From positions 62,001 to 126,000 of the forward strand of contig NZ_JAEINV010000009.1 of the NCBI RefSeq assembly GCF_016342705.1: 64,000 bases of DNA. Reading direction: 5' to 3'. Both the position numbers and the translations under genes were made by a program. Numbering within the stretch: position 1 is the first letter of the stretch; every line of letters begins with the position of its first letter. Below are positions 36,215 to 44,148 of the stretch, piece by piece. The stretch comes from Lutibacter sp. GTDB taxonomy: Bacteria > Bacteroidota > Bacteroidia > Flavobacteriales > Flavobacteriaceae. The notes beneath the pieces were generated by a model that did not search any database, had not been told where the DNA came from, and was given only the letters and a program-made list of their open reading frames with translations.

Positions 36215-37114
36215 TTATAATATGACACCTAATCCAAACAAAATAGAAAAAATGAACGTGCTAATTGCTAATTTTTTTAATTCTGGATCAAGCAAACTAG
36301 AATTTTCATTTTTATAAACCACAATAAAATGTTTTACAATTGGTATATATGCCAAAACAAATATAAATTGATAAATGTTAGTGAAATGTATCATTGTATA
36401 CAATAGGGCAAATAAAAATGACGCAATTAGCAAATAATAATGATAATATTTAGCGAATTCCGTTCCAATTTTAACAACCAATGTATTTTTATTTGATTTA
36501 ATATCAGACTCCCTATCACGCATATTATTTAAGTTCAAAACTCCAATACTTAAAAATCCAACTGAAAATGCTGGTAAAAATATGGTGAAATGTAACTGTT
36601 TTGTAAATAAATAATAGCTACCACAAACACTTAATAAACCAAAAAATAGAAAAACAAATACATCGCCCAAACCACTATAACCATAAGCATTTTTACCCAT
36701 TGTATATTTAATGGCTGCAACAATACTTGCAATTCCAAGCACAAAAAAGATTAGAATATTTAAAAAATCATCTTTTCCAAAAGAACTATAAATTAATGAA
36801 ACGGCAATTATTAGCGTTATAACTATTGAAATTTTGATAACTTTCAGCAATTGCTTTGGCGTTATTTTTCCACTTTGAATGGCTCTTTGCGGACCTACCC
36901 GCTCATCATTATCAGTTCCTTTTACACCATCACCATAATCATTGGCAAAATTTGAAATAATCTGAAATCCAATTGTTGTTAGTAAAGCCAATACACAAAT
37001 GGTAGCATTAAAAAATCCCTCTGAAGCGGCTATAAAACTCCCCACAATTATTCCAGAAACGGATAATGGTAAAGTTCTAAAACGGGCAGCTTTTATTAAC
37101 TCTTTTACATCCAT
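36215..37114 (-). CDS. menA: 1,4-dihydroxy-2-naphthoate polyprenyltransferase (MenA)
   Basis: UbiA-family membrane prenyltransferase joining DHNA and a polyprenyl diphosphate in menaquinone synthesis. The 299 residues have about nine TM helices. The first Asp-rich motif is NFANDYGDGVKGTDNDERVG and the second NNMRDRESDIKSNKNTL. The N-terminal AARFRTLPLSVSGIIVGS is typical of MenA. Its 5' end overlaps the bPH2 protein gene by 10 bases, so it is the last gene of a long minus-strand operon. Confidence 0.93.
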   Translation of the reverse strand: MDVKELIKAARFRTLPLSVSGIIVGSFIAASEGFFNATICVLALLTTIGFQIISNFANDYGDGVKGTDNDERVGPQRAIQSGKITPKQLLKVIKISIVITLIIAVSLIYSSFGKDDFLNILIFFVLGIASIVAAIKYTMGKNAYGYSGLGDVFVFLFFGLLSVCGSYYLFTKQLHFTIFLPAFSVGFLSIGVLNLNNMRDRESDIKSNKNTLVVKIGTEFAKYYHYYLLIASFLFALLYTMIHFTNIYQFIFVLAYIPIVKHFIVVYKNENSSLLDPELKKLAISTFIFSILFGLGVIL

Positions 37115-38595
37115 GATTTTTTTGATATTTCGGTTTTATACAACATTAAATTATATAATTCAACGGCTAAATTCTTATCTAAACAAGGTATTTTAATTTT
37201 TCCTGATGCAGTTTGTAAAATAATATCTGCAACATTTTTTCTTTTCTGAAAAATAGATTGTCGCAATTTTATATGTTGCATTTTAAATATTTCAAAATAA
37301 ATAATTTCTGTTGAAAATTGCCCTGATCCAACTTCTAATAAATTTGGATGCAATCTGAAAAAAGTTTTTTTATACTTCAAATTTATCAATAAAATAACCA
37401 ACGGAATTGCCACTAAATTTATAAATAGAATATAAATATTTAAAAGTGCTACTAAATTTAAGACTGCCAAAAATAGAAAACTTCTAAAATACATTTGTAT
37501 TATATAATATGAATTCGGCACAACTTTTTCTTCCTCCCTTGAAATTTCTTCAGTAAATAAAACATTTTTTAAAATTGAAATCTGTTCAAATTTAGCGCCA
37601 ACAATTTTAATAATTTTATTAGCCTTCACCTTTCCGCTAGTAGCTTGTTTAAAAACTACATTGTATATTCCAATTATTTTTTTAATAGGATTTGTAGAAA
37701 TAACTAAATATTGAACTTTCTCTTTTTTTATAATACTATGTTGTTTGGTAATTAACCCTTGAGATATTTCTAAAGCTTTTTCTTTTATACTTAATTTTAA
37801 ATTAAAGTGTTTTAAAAAAGTTCTAACAAATGAAATAATTATGGATATTACAAACGCAAATAAAACAAGAATCACTACTAAAAAAACATCCTGAACTAAA
37901 GTACTTGCATTTTCTTCAACAAGTACATCAAGCTGATTATTTATTTCTAAATCTTCCAACACATCTTTTAACTGTGCATATCCCGAAAAAATAAAAGCAA
38001 ATAGTAGTAAAAAACTATGAAAATGATTTTCAGAAATACTCACTTTCAACAATTCTAATGGAGAAACTTTTAACAATTCCGTTGCCTTTTTTTCGTCTAA
38101 CGTTTCTATTTCTTCTTCCTTAACTATAACTCTATCACTAAACAACACTTCTTTTAATGCTTCTGCTCGCTCTCTTGTTAATGCTTTAATTGAAACCTCC
38201 ACATTTTTTGCTCCAGCAGTTTCAATTTCAACCTCCGTAACATTTATAAGTTGTTGAATAAAATTCTGTTTAAATTTTACATTCTGAATTTTTGAAAAGG
38301 GAATAGAAACATTCGTTTTTTTTAGAATCCCGTGTTTTAAAACAAAGCCGTTGTCCTTTACTTTAAACTTATAATTAAGATATAATAACACTGACCGAAT
38401 TAAAATGTAAATTAAAATAAGTGCTATTCCTAAAACAATTTTAGTAGCGTTAAAATTTTCTGGCTTTTTGGTAAATAAAAGTGGAATTAAAATCCAAGAA
38501 GATTTTAACGATTTATAAAAAATCAAAAAATAATTTACAATAATTCCTTTGGAAGATTGTCTGGAAAAAGTAGAAAAATCGAAAGAATTATTCAT
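37105..38595 (-). CDS. bPH2 domain membrane protein, YdbT-like
   Basis: 496 residues with repeated bacterial pleckstrin-like bPH2 (DUF304) domains alternating with paired TM helices: ILKKTNVSIPFSKIQNVKF, LITKQHSIIKKEKVQYLVI and STEIIYFEIFKMQHIKLRQS each mark a bPH2 repeat. This is the YdbT family. In Bacillus the YdbS-YdbT pair gives resistance to some membrane-active compounds; here the role is unknown. It overlaps the YdbS-like gene by 8 bases and menA by 10. Confidence 0.88.
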   Translation of the reverse strand: MNNSFDFSTFSRQSSKGIIVNYFLIFYKSLKSSWILIPLLFTKKPENFNATKIVLGIALILIYILIRSVLLYLNYKFKVKDNGFVLKHGILKKTNVSIPFSKIQNVKFKQNFIQQLINVTEVEIETAGAKNVEVSIKALTRERAEALKEVLFSDRVIVKEEEIETLDEKKATELLKVSPLELLKVSISENHFHSFLLLFAFIFSGYAQLKDVLEDLEINNQLDVLVEENASTLVQDVFLVVILVLFAFVISIIISFVRTFLKHFNLKLSIKEKALEISQGLITKQHSIIKKEKVQYLVISTNPIKKIIGIYNVVFKQATSGKVKANKIIKIVGAKFEQISILKNVLFTEEISREEEKVVPNSYYIIQMYFRSFLFLAVLNLVALLNIYILFINLVAIPLVILLINLKYKKTFFRLHPNLLEVGSGQFSTEIIYFEIFKMQHIKLRQSIFQKRKNVADIILQTASGKIKIPCLDKNLAVELYNLMLYKTEISKKSWM

Positions 38596-39094
38596 TGATA
38601 AAGTTTGTGATATACTCTTTTATTTTTAAGGCTTCCTTTTTTGGAATTCCATTAATTTTCAAGTCATCATTACTTTCTCCTGCGGTAAATATTTGAATAG
38701 AAGCTAATTTAAATAAGCGTGAAAATGGCTTTTGATCAACCTCTAAATGTTGCACTCTTGCAAATGGAACTGTTGTTAATTTTTCAATTATAATTCCACT
38801 GCTATATGAAATATCTTTTTCTCTTAATGCATATTTTCTTCTGGAGAATCCAGCAATTAAAATAACAAAATACACCACACAAACCACTGCTAAAAGTAAA
38901 TAACCATAATTTACAAACTTTTGATGTGATTCGGCTATTTTAGCAGCTACAAAAAAGTAAAATCCTATAAAAGCAACGCTCCAAACAAGTGCTGAATTAA
39001 ACAATAAAATCCATAAATAGTTTTTATGGATTTTTAAAAAATTTAATTGTTCAATATCTGGAAGATCTGAAGTAATTTGCGAATTTTCAAACAT
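38588..39094 (-). CDS. bPH2 domain membrane protein, YdbS-like
   Basis: 168 residues: two TM helices (about 28-52 and 64-86) and one bPH2 domain (ALREKDISYSSGIIIEKLTT, then VPFARVQHLEVDQ). Size and order match YdbS, the small partner of YdbT. It is translationally coupled to the YdbT-like gene. It follows the Fe-S protein gene by 14 bases. Confidence 0.88.
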   Translation of the reverse strand: MFENSQITSDLPDIEQLNFLKIHKNYLWILLFNSALVWSVAFIGFYFFVAAKIAESHQKFVNYGYLLLAVVCVVYFVILIAGFSRRKYALREKDISYSSGIIIEKLTTVPFARVQHLEVDQKPFSRLFKLASIQIFTAGESNDDLKINGIPKKEALKIKEYITNFINE

Positions 39095-39108
39095 AAAGTT
39101 TAGTAAAA

Positions 39109-39888
39109 TTATAAATCTTGTGCATTTGCAATTAACTCTGCAATATCTAATACTTCAATTTCAGTTTCTTTATTGGTAACCTTCACTCCATCTGTCATCA
39201 TTGTATTACAAAAAGGACATCCGGTTGCAATAATATCTGGTTTTACTTCAATAGCATCTTCTGTACGCTCAATGTTGATGTCTTTAGCTCCTTTTTCTGG
39301 TTCTTTAAACATTTGTGCTCCGCCAGCACCACAACATAAACCATTGGTTTTACAACGCTTCATTTCTACTAATTCCACATCTAATTTTCGAATTAATTCT
39401 CTTGGAGCTTCGTAAACATCATTTGCACGACCCAAATAACAAGGGTCGTGAAATGTGATTTTTTTTTCCTTAAATTGTCCACCTTCAATGGTTAATCTAC
39501 CATCATCAAGCAACGATTTTAATAATTCTGTATGATGTACTACTTCATAAACACCACCTAATTGTGGATATTCATTTTTTAAAGTATTGAAACAATGCGG
39601 ACAAGCAGTTACAATTTTTTTAATTTCATAAGCATTTAAAACCTCAATGTTTGTCATTGCCTGCATTTGAAATAAAAATTCGTTTCCTGCTCTTTTTGCG
39701 GGATCGCCTGAACAGCTTTCTTCCGTACCTAAAACAGCAAACTCTACGTTGGCTTTATTTAAAATTTTGACAAATGCTTTTGTAATTTTTTTTGCTCTAT
39801 CATCAAAACTTCCTGCACAACCGACCCAAAATAAAACTTCAGGTTGTTTACCTTGCGCCATCATTTCTGCCATTGTTGGTACATTCAT
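39109..39888 (-). CDS. cysteine-rich (CCG) Fe-S oxidoreductase subunit
   Basis: 259-residue cytosolic protein with two CCG (cysteine-rich) domains as in HdrB, GlpC and LutA: WVGCAGSFDD (C24), CPHCFNTLKNEYP, HDPCYLGRANDVYEAPRE, GLCCGAGGAQMF and ATGCPFCNTMM. These bind unusual [4Fe-4S] clusters. It pairs with the membrane Fe-S protein two genes upstream to form a quinone-linked electron-transfer module; the electron donor is not encoded here. Confidence 0.88.
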   Translation of the reverse strand: MNVPTMAEMMAQGKQPEVLFWVGCAGSFDDRAKKITKAFVKILNKANVEFAVLGTEESCSGDPAKRAGNEFLFQMQAMTNIEVLNAYEIKKIVTACPHCFNTLKNEYPQLGGVYEVVHHTELLKSLLDDGRLTIEGGQFKEKKITFHDPCYLGRANDVYEAPRELIRKLDVELVEMKRCKTNGLCCGAGGAQMFKEPEKGAKDINIERTEDAIEVKPDIIATGCPFCNTMMTDGVKVTNKETEIEVLDIAELIANAQDL

Positions 39889-39907
39889 ACTTATATATTT
39901 TTATTGG

Positions 39908-40354
39908 TTATTCGTGTTTTCCGTCGTCAAAAACTTCAATTGTTACTTCTTTTTCAACTAAATCTGTAAAATGACCTCTGTATCGTGTTGCTTTTACTAA
40001 GTGATTATCAATCCAATGATAATTACCACCTCTTGGTTTTCCCATTAATAAACTGTGGTATTTAAAACCATGTTTATTTAACCACATTTCTGTAACTTCT
40101 CTATGAGCTTCTGTTCTTGAAGTAAAGAAACAAATAATATGACCTTCATCGTACCATTTATTTAAAGTTGCCAATGCATCAGGAAAAGGTTTACAAGTTC
40201 CCATTCTTTCTGGTTCTTCATTTGGAACATCTTCAGTTATAGTACCATCAATATCAATTAAATAATTTTTAATTCCTTCAGGCAAAATAGGACTAATATG
40301 TAATCCATCTTCAACTTTGTCATGTAACATCTTTTCAACATCTTCTTTTTTCAT
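39908..40354 (-). CDS. HAD-superfamily phosphatase-like protein
   Basis: 148 residues with HAD motif I YLIDIDGTITE (D34, D36), motif II FFTSRTEAHRE, and a late WIDNHLVKATRY supplying the acidic motif. It is smaller than typical capped HADs, so it would be an uncapped phosphatase acting on large or buried substrates. Homologues are sometimes labelled phosphoheptose isomerase, which the sequence does not support. It lies between the two Fe-S protein genes with 19- and 42-base spacers. Confidence 0.8.
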   Translation of the reverse strand: MKKEDVEKMLHDKVEDGLHISPILPEGIKNYLIDIDGTITEDVPNEEPERMGTCKPFPDALATLNKWYDEGHIICFFTSRTEAHREVTEMWLNKHGFKYHSLLMGKPRGGNYHWIDNHLVKATRYRGHFTDLVEKEVTIEVFDDGKHE

Positions 40355-40396
40355 TCTTTGCGTGTGTTTTTTTTGATTTTTAGTTATTATAATAAA

Positions 40397-41701
40397 TTAT
40401 TCATCTTTCCAATTTAATCTATCCATTTGGTTATATTGCCAAGGAGCTCCATTATTTTCAATATTTGTCATCATACTATTTAGTTCTTGCGAAGCAGCGG
40501 ACTGTTCCATTACTAAATATCTTCTTAAATCAATAATTATGGATAATGGGTCTATATTTACGGGGCATTCTTCAACACAGGCATTACAACTTGTACACGC
40601 CCAAATTTCTTCTGGAGTAATATAATCTGATAGTAATTGCTTACCATCTTCAATAAATTTTCCATTTTTGTTGATGTTCTCTCCTACTTCTTCCAATCTA
40701 TCACGTGTTTTCATCATAATGGCACGTGGCGATAGTTCTTTTCCTGTAATATTAGCAGGGCAAGATGATGTGCAACGACCACATTCTGTACAGGTATAAG
40801 CATTCATTAATTGTACCCAGTTTAAATCGGTTACATCGCTAGCTCCAAATTTTTCTGGAATCGATGCTTCTGCTCCTTCTGGTGCGGCAGCAAACGGATC
40901 AATAGTTGGATCCATCATCATTTTAACTTCTTTAGTTACTGATTCTAAATTAGTTAATTTTCCTTTTGGATTTAAATTTGCGTAATAAGTATTCGGAAAT
41001 GCTAGTAAAATATGTAAATGTTTAGAATAATATAAGTAATTTAAAAATACCAATATTCCTGCAATATGAAGCCACCAAGCTGTTCTTTCAACAATATTTA
41101 TAGTTGTAAAACTTAAATTATGAAATAATGGAGCAATGTATTGACTTATTGGGTTTCCAACATTTAATTCTTGAAAATGATTATCGGCAGCATTCATTAT
41201 TAGAAATAATGACATTAAAACCATTTCAAAATATAAAATGTACAATGCGTCATTTTTAGGAAATCCTTTCATTTCTTTATTCCAAAAACGAGGGATTTTA
41301 AGTACCATTCTTCTAATCCAAAAAACTGTTACTGAAACTAATACAAGTATTGCTAAAATTTCAAATGAAGCGATTAAAAAGCTGTAAAAACCACCTAAAA
41401 AAGATAAAATTCTGTGTGTTCCAAAAATACCATCAATAATTATTTCAATTACTTCAATATTAATGATAATAAAACCAACGTAAACAATAATATGAAGAAT
41501 TCCTGCAATAGGTCTTTTAACCATTTTTGATTGTCCTAAAGCAATCATTGCCATATTTTTCCATCGTGCACTTGAATTATCTGATCTATCAACTTCTTTT
41601 CCTAGTTGTATGTTTCTAACAAGTTTTTTTATGTTTTTAACAAAAAACCCAACTCCTATAATTAGAAGAATTACAAACGCGATGTTATCAATATAATTCA
41701 T
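40397..41701 (-). CDS. membrane-bound 4Fe-4S dicluster electron-transfer protein (HdrC/NarI-like)
   Basis: 434 residues: about five TM helices in the N-terminal 230 residues (a NarI/HdrE-like membrane part with candidate heme-binding His) followed by a ferredoxin domain with CTECGRCTSSCPANITG and, about 60 residues on, CTSCNACVEECPVNIDP. It likely exchanges electrons between the quinone pool and the CCG protein encoded downstream. In Flavobacteriia the pair is common near mlaD and lptD; partner dehydrogenase unknown. Confidence 0.86.
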   Translation of the reverse strand: MNYIDNIAFVILLIIGVGFFVKNIKKLVRNIQLGKEVDRSDNSSARWKNMAMIALGQSKMVKRPIAGILHIIVYVGFIIINIEVIEIIIDGIFGTHRILSFLGGFYSFLIASFEILAILVLVSVTVFWIRRMVLKIPRFWNKEMKGFPKNDALYILYFEMVLMSLFLIMNAADNHFQELNVGNPISQYIAPLFHNLSFTTINIVERTAWWLHIAGILVFLNYLYYSKHLHILLAFPNTYYANLNPKGKLTNLESVTKEVKMMMDPTIDPFAAAPEGAEASIPEKFGASDVTDLNWVQLMNAYTCTECGRCTSSCPANITGKELSPRAIMMKTRDRLEEVGENINKNGKFIEDGKQLLSDYITPEEIWACTSCNACVEECPVNIDPLSIIIDLRRYLVMEQSAASQELNSMMTNIENNGAPWQYNQMDRLNWKDE

Positions 41702-41863
41702 ACTTTTTTGTTTAATGTTGATTTAAAATATTTTTTATCAACTAAATTTTCAAAAACAAATCAGACTGCAAATTTAATTCAAACTTCCTGAAAATTTGTG
41801 TGATATTTAATAATTATTGAAACCTTTTATTGCTGTTTTCACAAAAATTATCACTTTAATTGG

Positions 41864-42823
41864 CTATTCTTTTACTTCTGTTTTAGGCTCATAACCTTTT
41901 TCCTTTTTACCAAATAACGAAAAATGAACAAACCTCTTTGGGTGTTCTTTCATATCTCGTAACAGCTCTTCTAATTCTTTAGATGCATTTGTTAGGTTTG
42001 TATACATTTGATCATCATACATTAATTTACCCATGGAACCATTTCCATTTTCAATATTTGCTAAAATGGTGGATAAGCTTGAAATGCTTGTTTCTAAATT
42101 TTTAATCGTTTTTCCAAAATCAGCATGCACTAAGGAATCAGATAGAATTGATAAATTTTTTGTAATTACTTGTGTGTTTGAAAGTGTTTTAGCTAATTTT
42201 TGATCGTTATTTTTTACTAACTCATTAACCGATTCAGAAATTAGTTTAAAATTTGTAACAGTTTCGTTTAATTGCGCAATGCTACTTTTTAAATTCCTTC
42301 TGCTTTTAGCATCTAAAACATCTGTTAAACCCGTCATTAAAGAATCTGCACTTACAATTACATTTTCTACTTTAGCTTGTAATGGATTTAGTTTTTCAGT
42401 TACTGAAGAAAAAATATCAGATTCTATTTCACCTTTTAAAAAATCACCTGGTTTTGCAATTTCACCTTCATAGGAAGGAACAATTGCTAATGATTTTCCC
42501 CCCATTAAACTAGCGCTATAAATTTTTGCAACGCTGTTTTTAGAAAATTCAAAATCATTTTCAATACTAAACTCTACAATTAATTCTCCTTTTTTATTTG
42601 GATCTTGATTAAAATTTATAGCAATAACTTTTCCAACTTCAACACCATTTATAGTTACTTCACTTGACGTATTTAAACCTTGTACGTTATTATAGGCTGT
42701 AAAATAGGTATTTAAAGGCCCATCAAATAAATTCATCCCCTTTAAAAAATTAAATCCCCATACAAAAAGGGCTATAATTACAACAGCTACAACTCCAGTT
42801 TTTAATTCTCTTGTTATTTTCAA
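41864..42823 (-). CDS. MlaD family (MCE domain) lipid transport protein
   Basis: 319 residues: TM anchor (about 9-27), MCE domain (FTAYNNVQGLNTSSEVTING through about 115), and a long helical tail (about 150-290) that may form the hydrophobic tunnel seen in other MCE proteins. It should carry phospholipids between membranes together with MlaE/MlaF-like proteins encoded elsewhere. The start is TTG at 42823: an in-frame stop lies five codons upstream and no ATG is available. It follows the amidase gene by 60 bases. Confidence 0.9.
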   Translation of the reverse strand: MKITRELKTGVVAVVIIALFVWGFNFLKGMNLFDGPLNTYFTAYNNVQGLNTSSEVTINGVEVGKVIAINFNQDPNKKGELIVEFSIENDFEFSKNSVAKIYSASLMGGKSLAIVPSYEGEIAKPGDFLKGEIESDIFSSVTEKLNPLQAKVENVIVSADSLMTGLTDVLDAKSRRNLKSSIAQLNETVTNFKLISESVNELVKNNDQKLAKTLSNTQVITKNLSILSDSLVHADFGKTIKNLETSISSLSTILANIENGNGSMGKLMYDDQMYTNLTNASKELEELLRDMKEHPKRFVHFSLFGKKEKGYEPKTEVKE

Positions 42824-42883
42824 AATAAGACTTTTTTAATGAGCAATAATACTAATAATTTTTGGTAGTAATTGATTTACTCG

Positions 42884-44035
42884 CTATGATTTTTTTAAAA
42901 CATCATCAACAGAAACCTTATCTCCGTTTTTAAATGCAACAATAAATGCAGATGTATATCCTTTAGATTTTGCCAGCTGTAATACTTCTTTTATTTTAGA
43001 ATAATCTGAAGTGCTTCCTAAATAATATTTATAACTTGAGCCTACTTGTGCTCTTTCAACATTATCTAATCCATTAAAATTATAAGAATGAGTCTCTAAT
43101 TTACTAGAGCCTGATGCTATTTGAACTTTAAATTCTACATCAGTTTCACTATCATTCGTCACTTTTTGCTTGGTTGTTTTACTGGTATTTTTATTTTTTA
43201 TAGCAATATTTTCTAAATCAACATTTGAAACTGTATTTAAAGATAATTGCTCTTTATATTTTAAAATTCCATTATAAATAGCTTCAGAAAATTTTTGTTG
43301 TCCATCATGAGAATTTAATAATGCACCTTCTTCCGTATTTGTAATAAAACCAGTTTCTATTAAAACACTTGGCATATATGTTTGATGCAATACTACAAAA
43401 CCAGCTTGTTTAACACCTCTATTAACTCTATTTAATTTTGATGTAAATACATTTTGGACAATACTGGCTAATTGTATACTTTGATCTAAATATTCTTCTT
43501 GCATTAAAGTTAATCCTATAACAGATTCTGGAGAGTTTGGATCAAAACCTTTGTAATTAGTTTTATAATTATCCTCTAATAAAATTACTGAGTTCTCTGC
43601 TTTTGCAACTTCAAAATTTCTACTATTTGCATGAGTTCCTAATACCCAAGTTTCAGCGCCTCTGGCTTGAGAGTTATGTGCATTGCAGTGCACTGAAACA
43701 AATAAATTTGCATCAGCCTTATTTGCTATTCTGCCACGTTCCCATAAATCCACAAAAACATCCGTCTTTCTGGTGTAAACAACTTTAATATCTTGTTCCT
43801 TTTCCAACAATTTTCCAACTTGTAATACAATTTCTAAAGCTATTTCTTTCTCTTTTGCGCTATTAGCACCTACTTTTCCTGGATCCTTTCCTCCATGACC
43901 CGCATCTAATACAACTATAAATTCTTTATTTTGAGCAAATATTGAGTTATTTATAAAAAGAAATAGTAATAAAAATACGAAAAAACGAGTATAATTCGTT
44001 CTTATTTTAATTTTAGGAAAGAGTTGTGAGTTCAT
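42884..44035 (-). CDS. N-acetylmuramoyl-L-alanine amidase with C-terminal SPOR-like domain
   Basis: Periplasmic amidase_3 cleaving the sugar-peptide bond of peptidoglycan. Signal sequence to about residue 35 (ending SIFAQ), zinc ligands in VVLDAGHGGKDPG (H47) and the Glu after it, SVHCNAHNSQARGAETWVLG, and catalytic Glu in VLIETGFITN. Residues about 305-383 (VEFKVQIASGSSKLE, KGYTSAFIVAF) look like a SPOR domain that would target it to septal glycan. I use the ATG at 44035; the frame's TTG at 44038 adds one residue. Divergent from lptD. Confidence 0.92.
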   Translation of the reverse strand: MNSQLFPKIKIRTNYTRFFVFLLLFLFINNSIFAQNKEFIVVLDAGHGGKDPGKVGANSAKEKEIALEIVLQVGKLLEKEQDIKVVYTRKTDVFVDLWERGRIANKADANLFVSVHCNAHNSQARGAETWVLGTHANSRNFEVAKAENSVILLEDNYKTNYKGFDPNSPESVIGLTLMQEEYLDQSIQLASIVQNVFTSKLNRVNRGVKQAGFVVLHQTYMPSVLIETGFITNTEEGALLNSHDGQQKFSEAIYNGILKYKEQLSLNTVSNVDLENIAIKNKNTSKTTKQKVTNDSETDVEFKVQIASGSSKLETHSYNFNGLDNVERAQVGSSYKYYLGSTSDYSKIKEVLQLAKSKGYTSAFIVAFKNGDKVSVDDVLKKS

Positions 44036-44148
44036 CAATTTTTTTTAATTATTTTTGGCAACTGTTATTTGGTGATACAATTATTGAGCCATACATTTAC
44101 AACTGTCAATTTTAGGCTATTTAATTAATAAGCTAAAGTAAAAAACTT

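Noticed and set aside
35926-36225. 99-codon plus-strand frame over the CNGKC protein gene
   Set aside because: Antisense to a gene with a clear signal helix and conserved cysteine motif; no independent coding evidence.
39749-39974. Two overlapping small plus-strand frames (60-70 codons)
   Set aside because: Both are antisense to the CCG Fe-S protein and HAD genes and are frame shadows.
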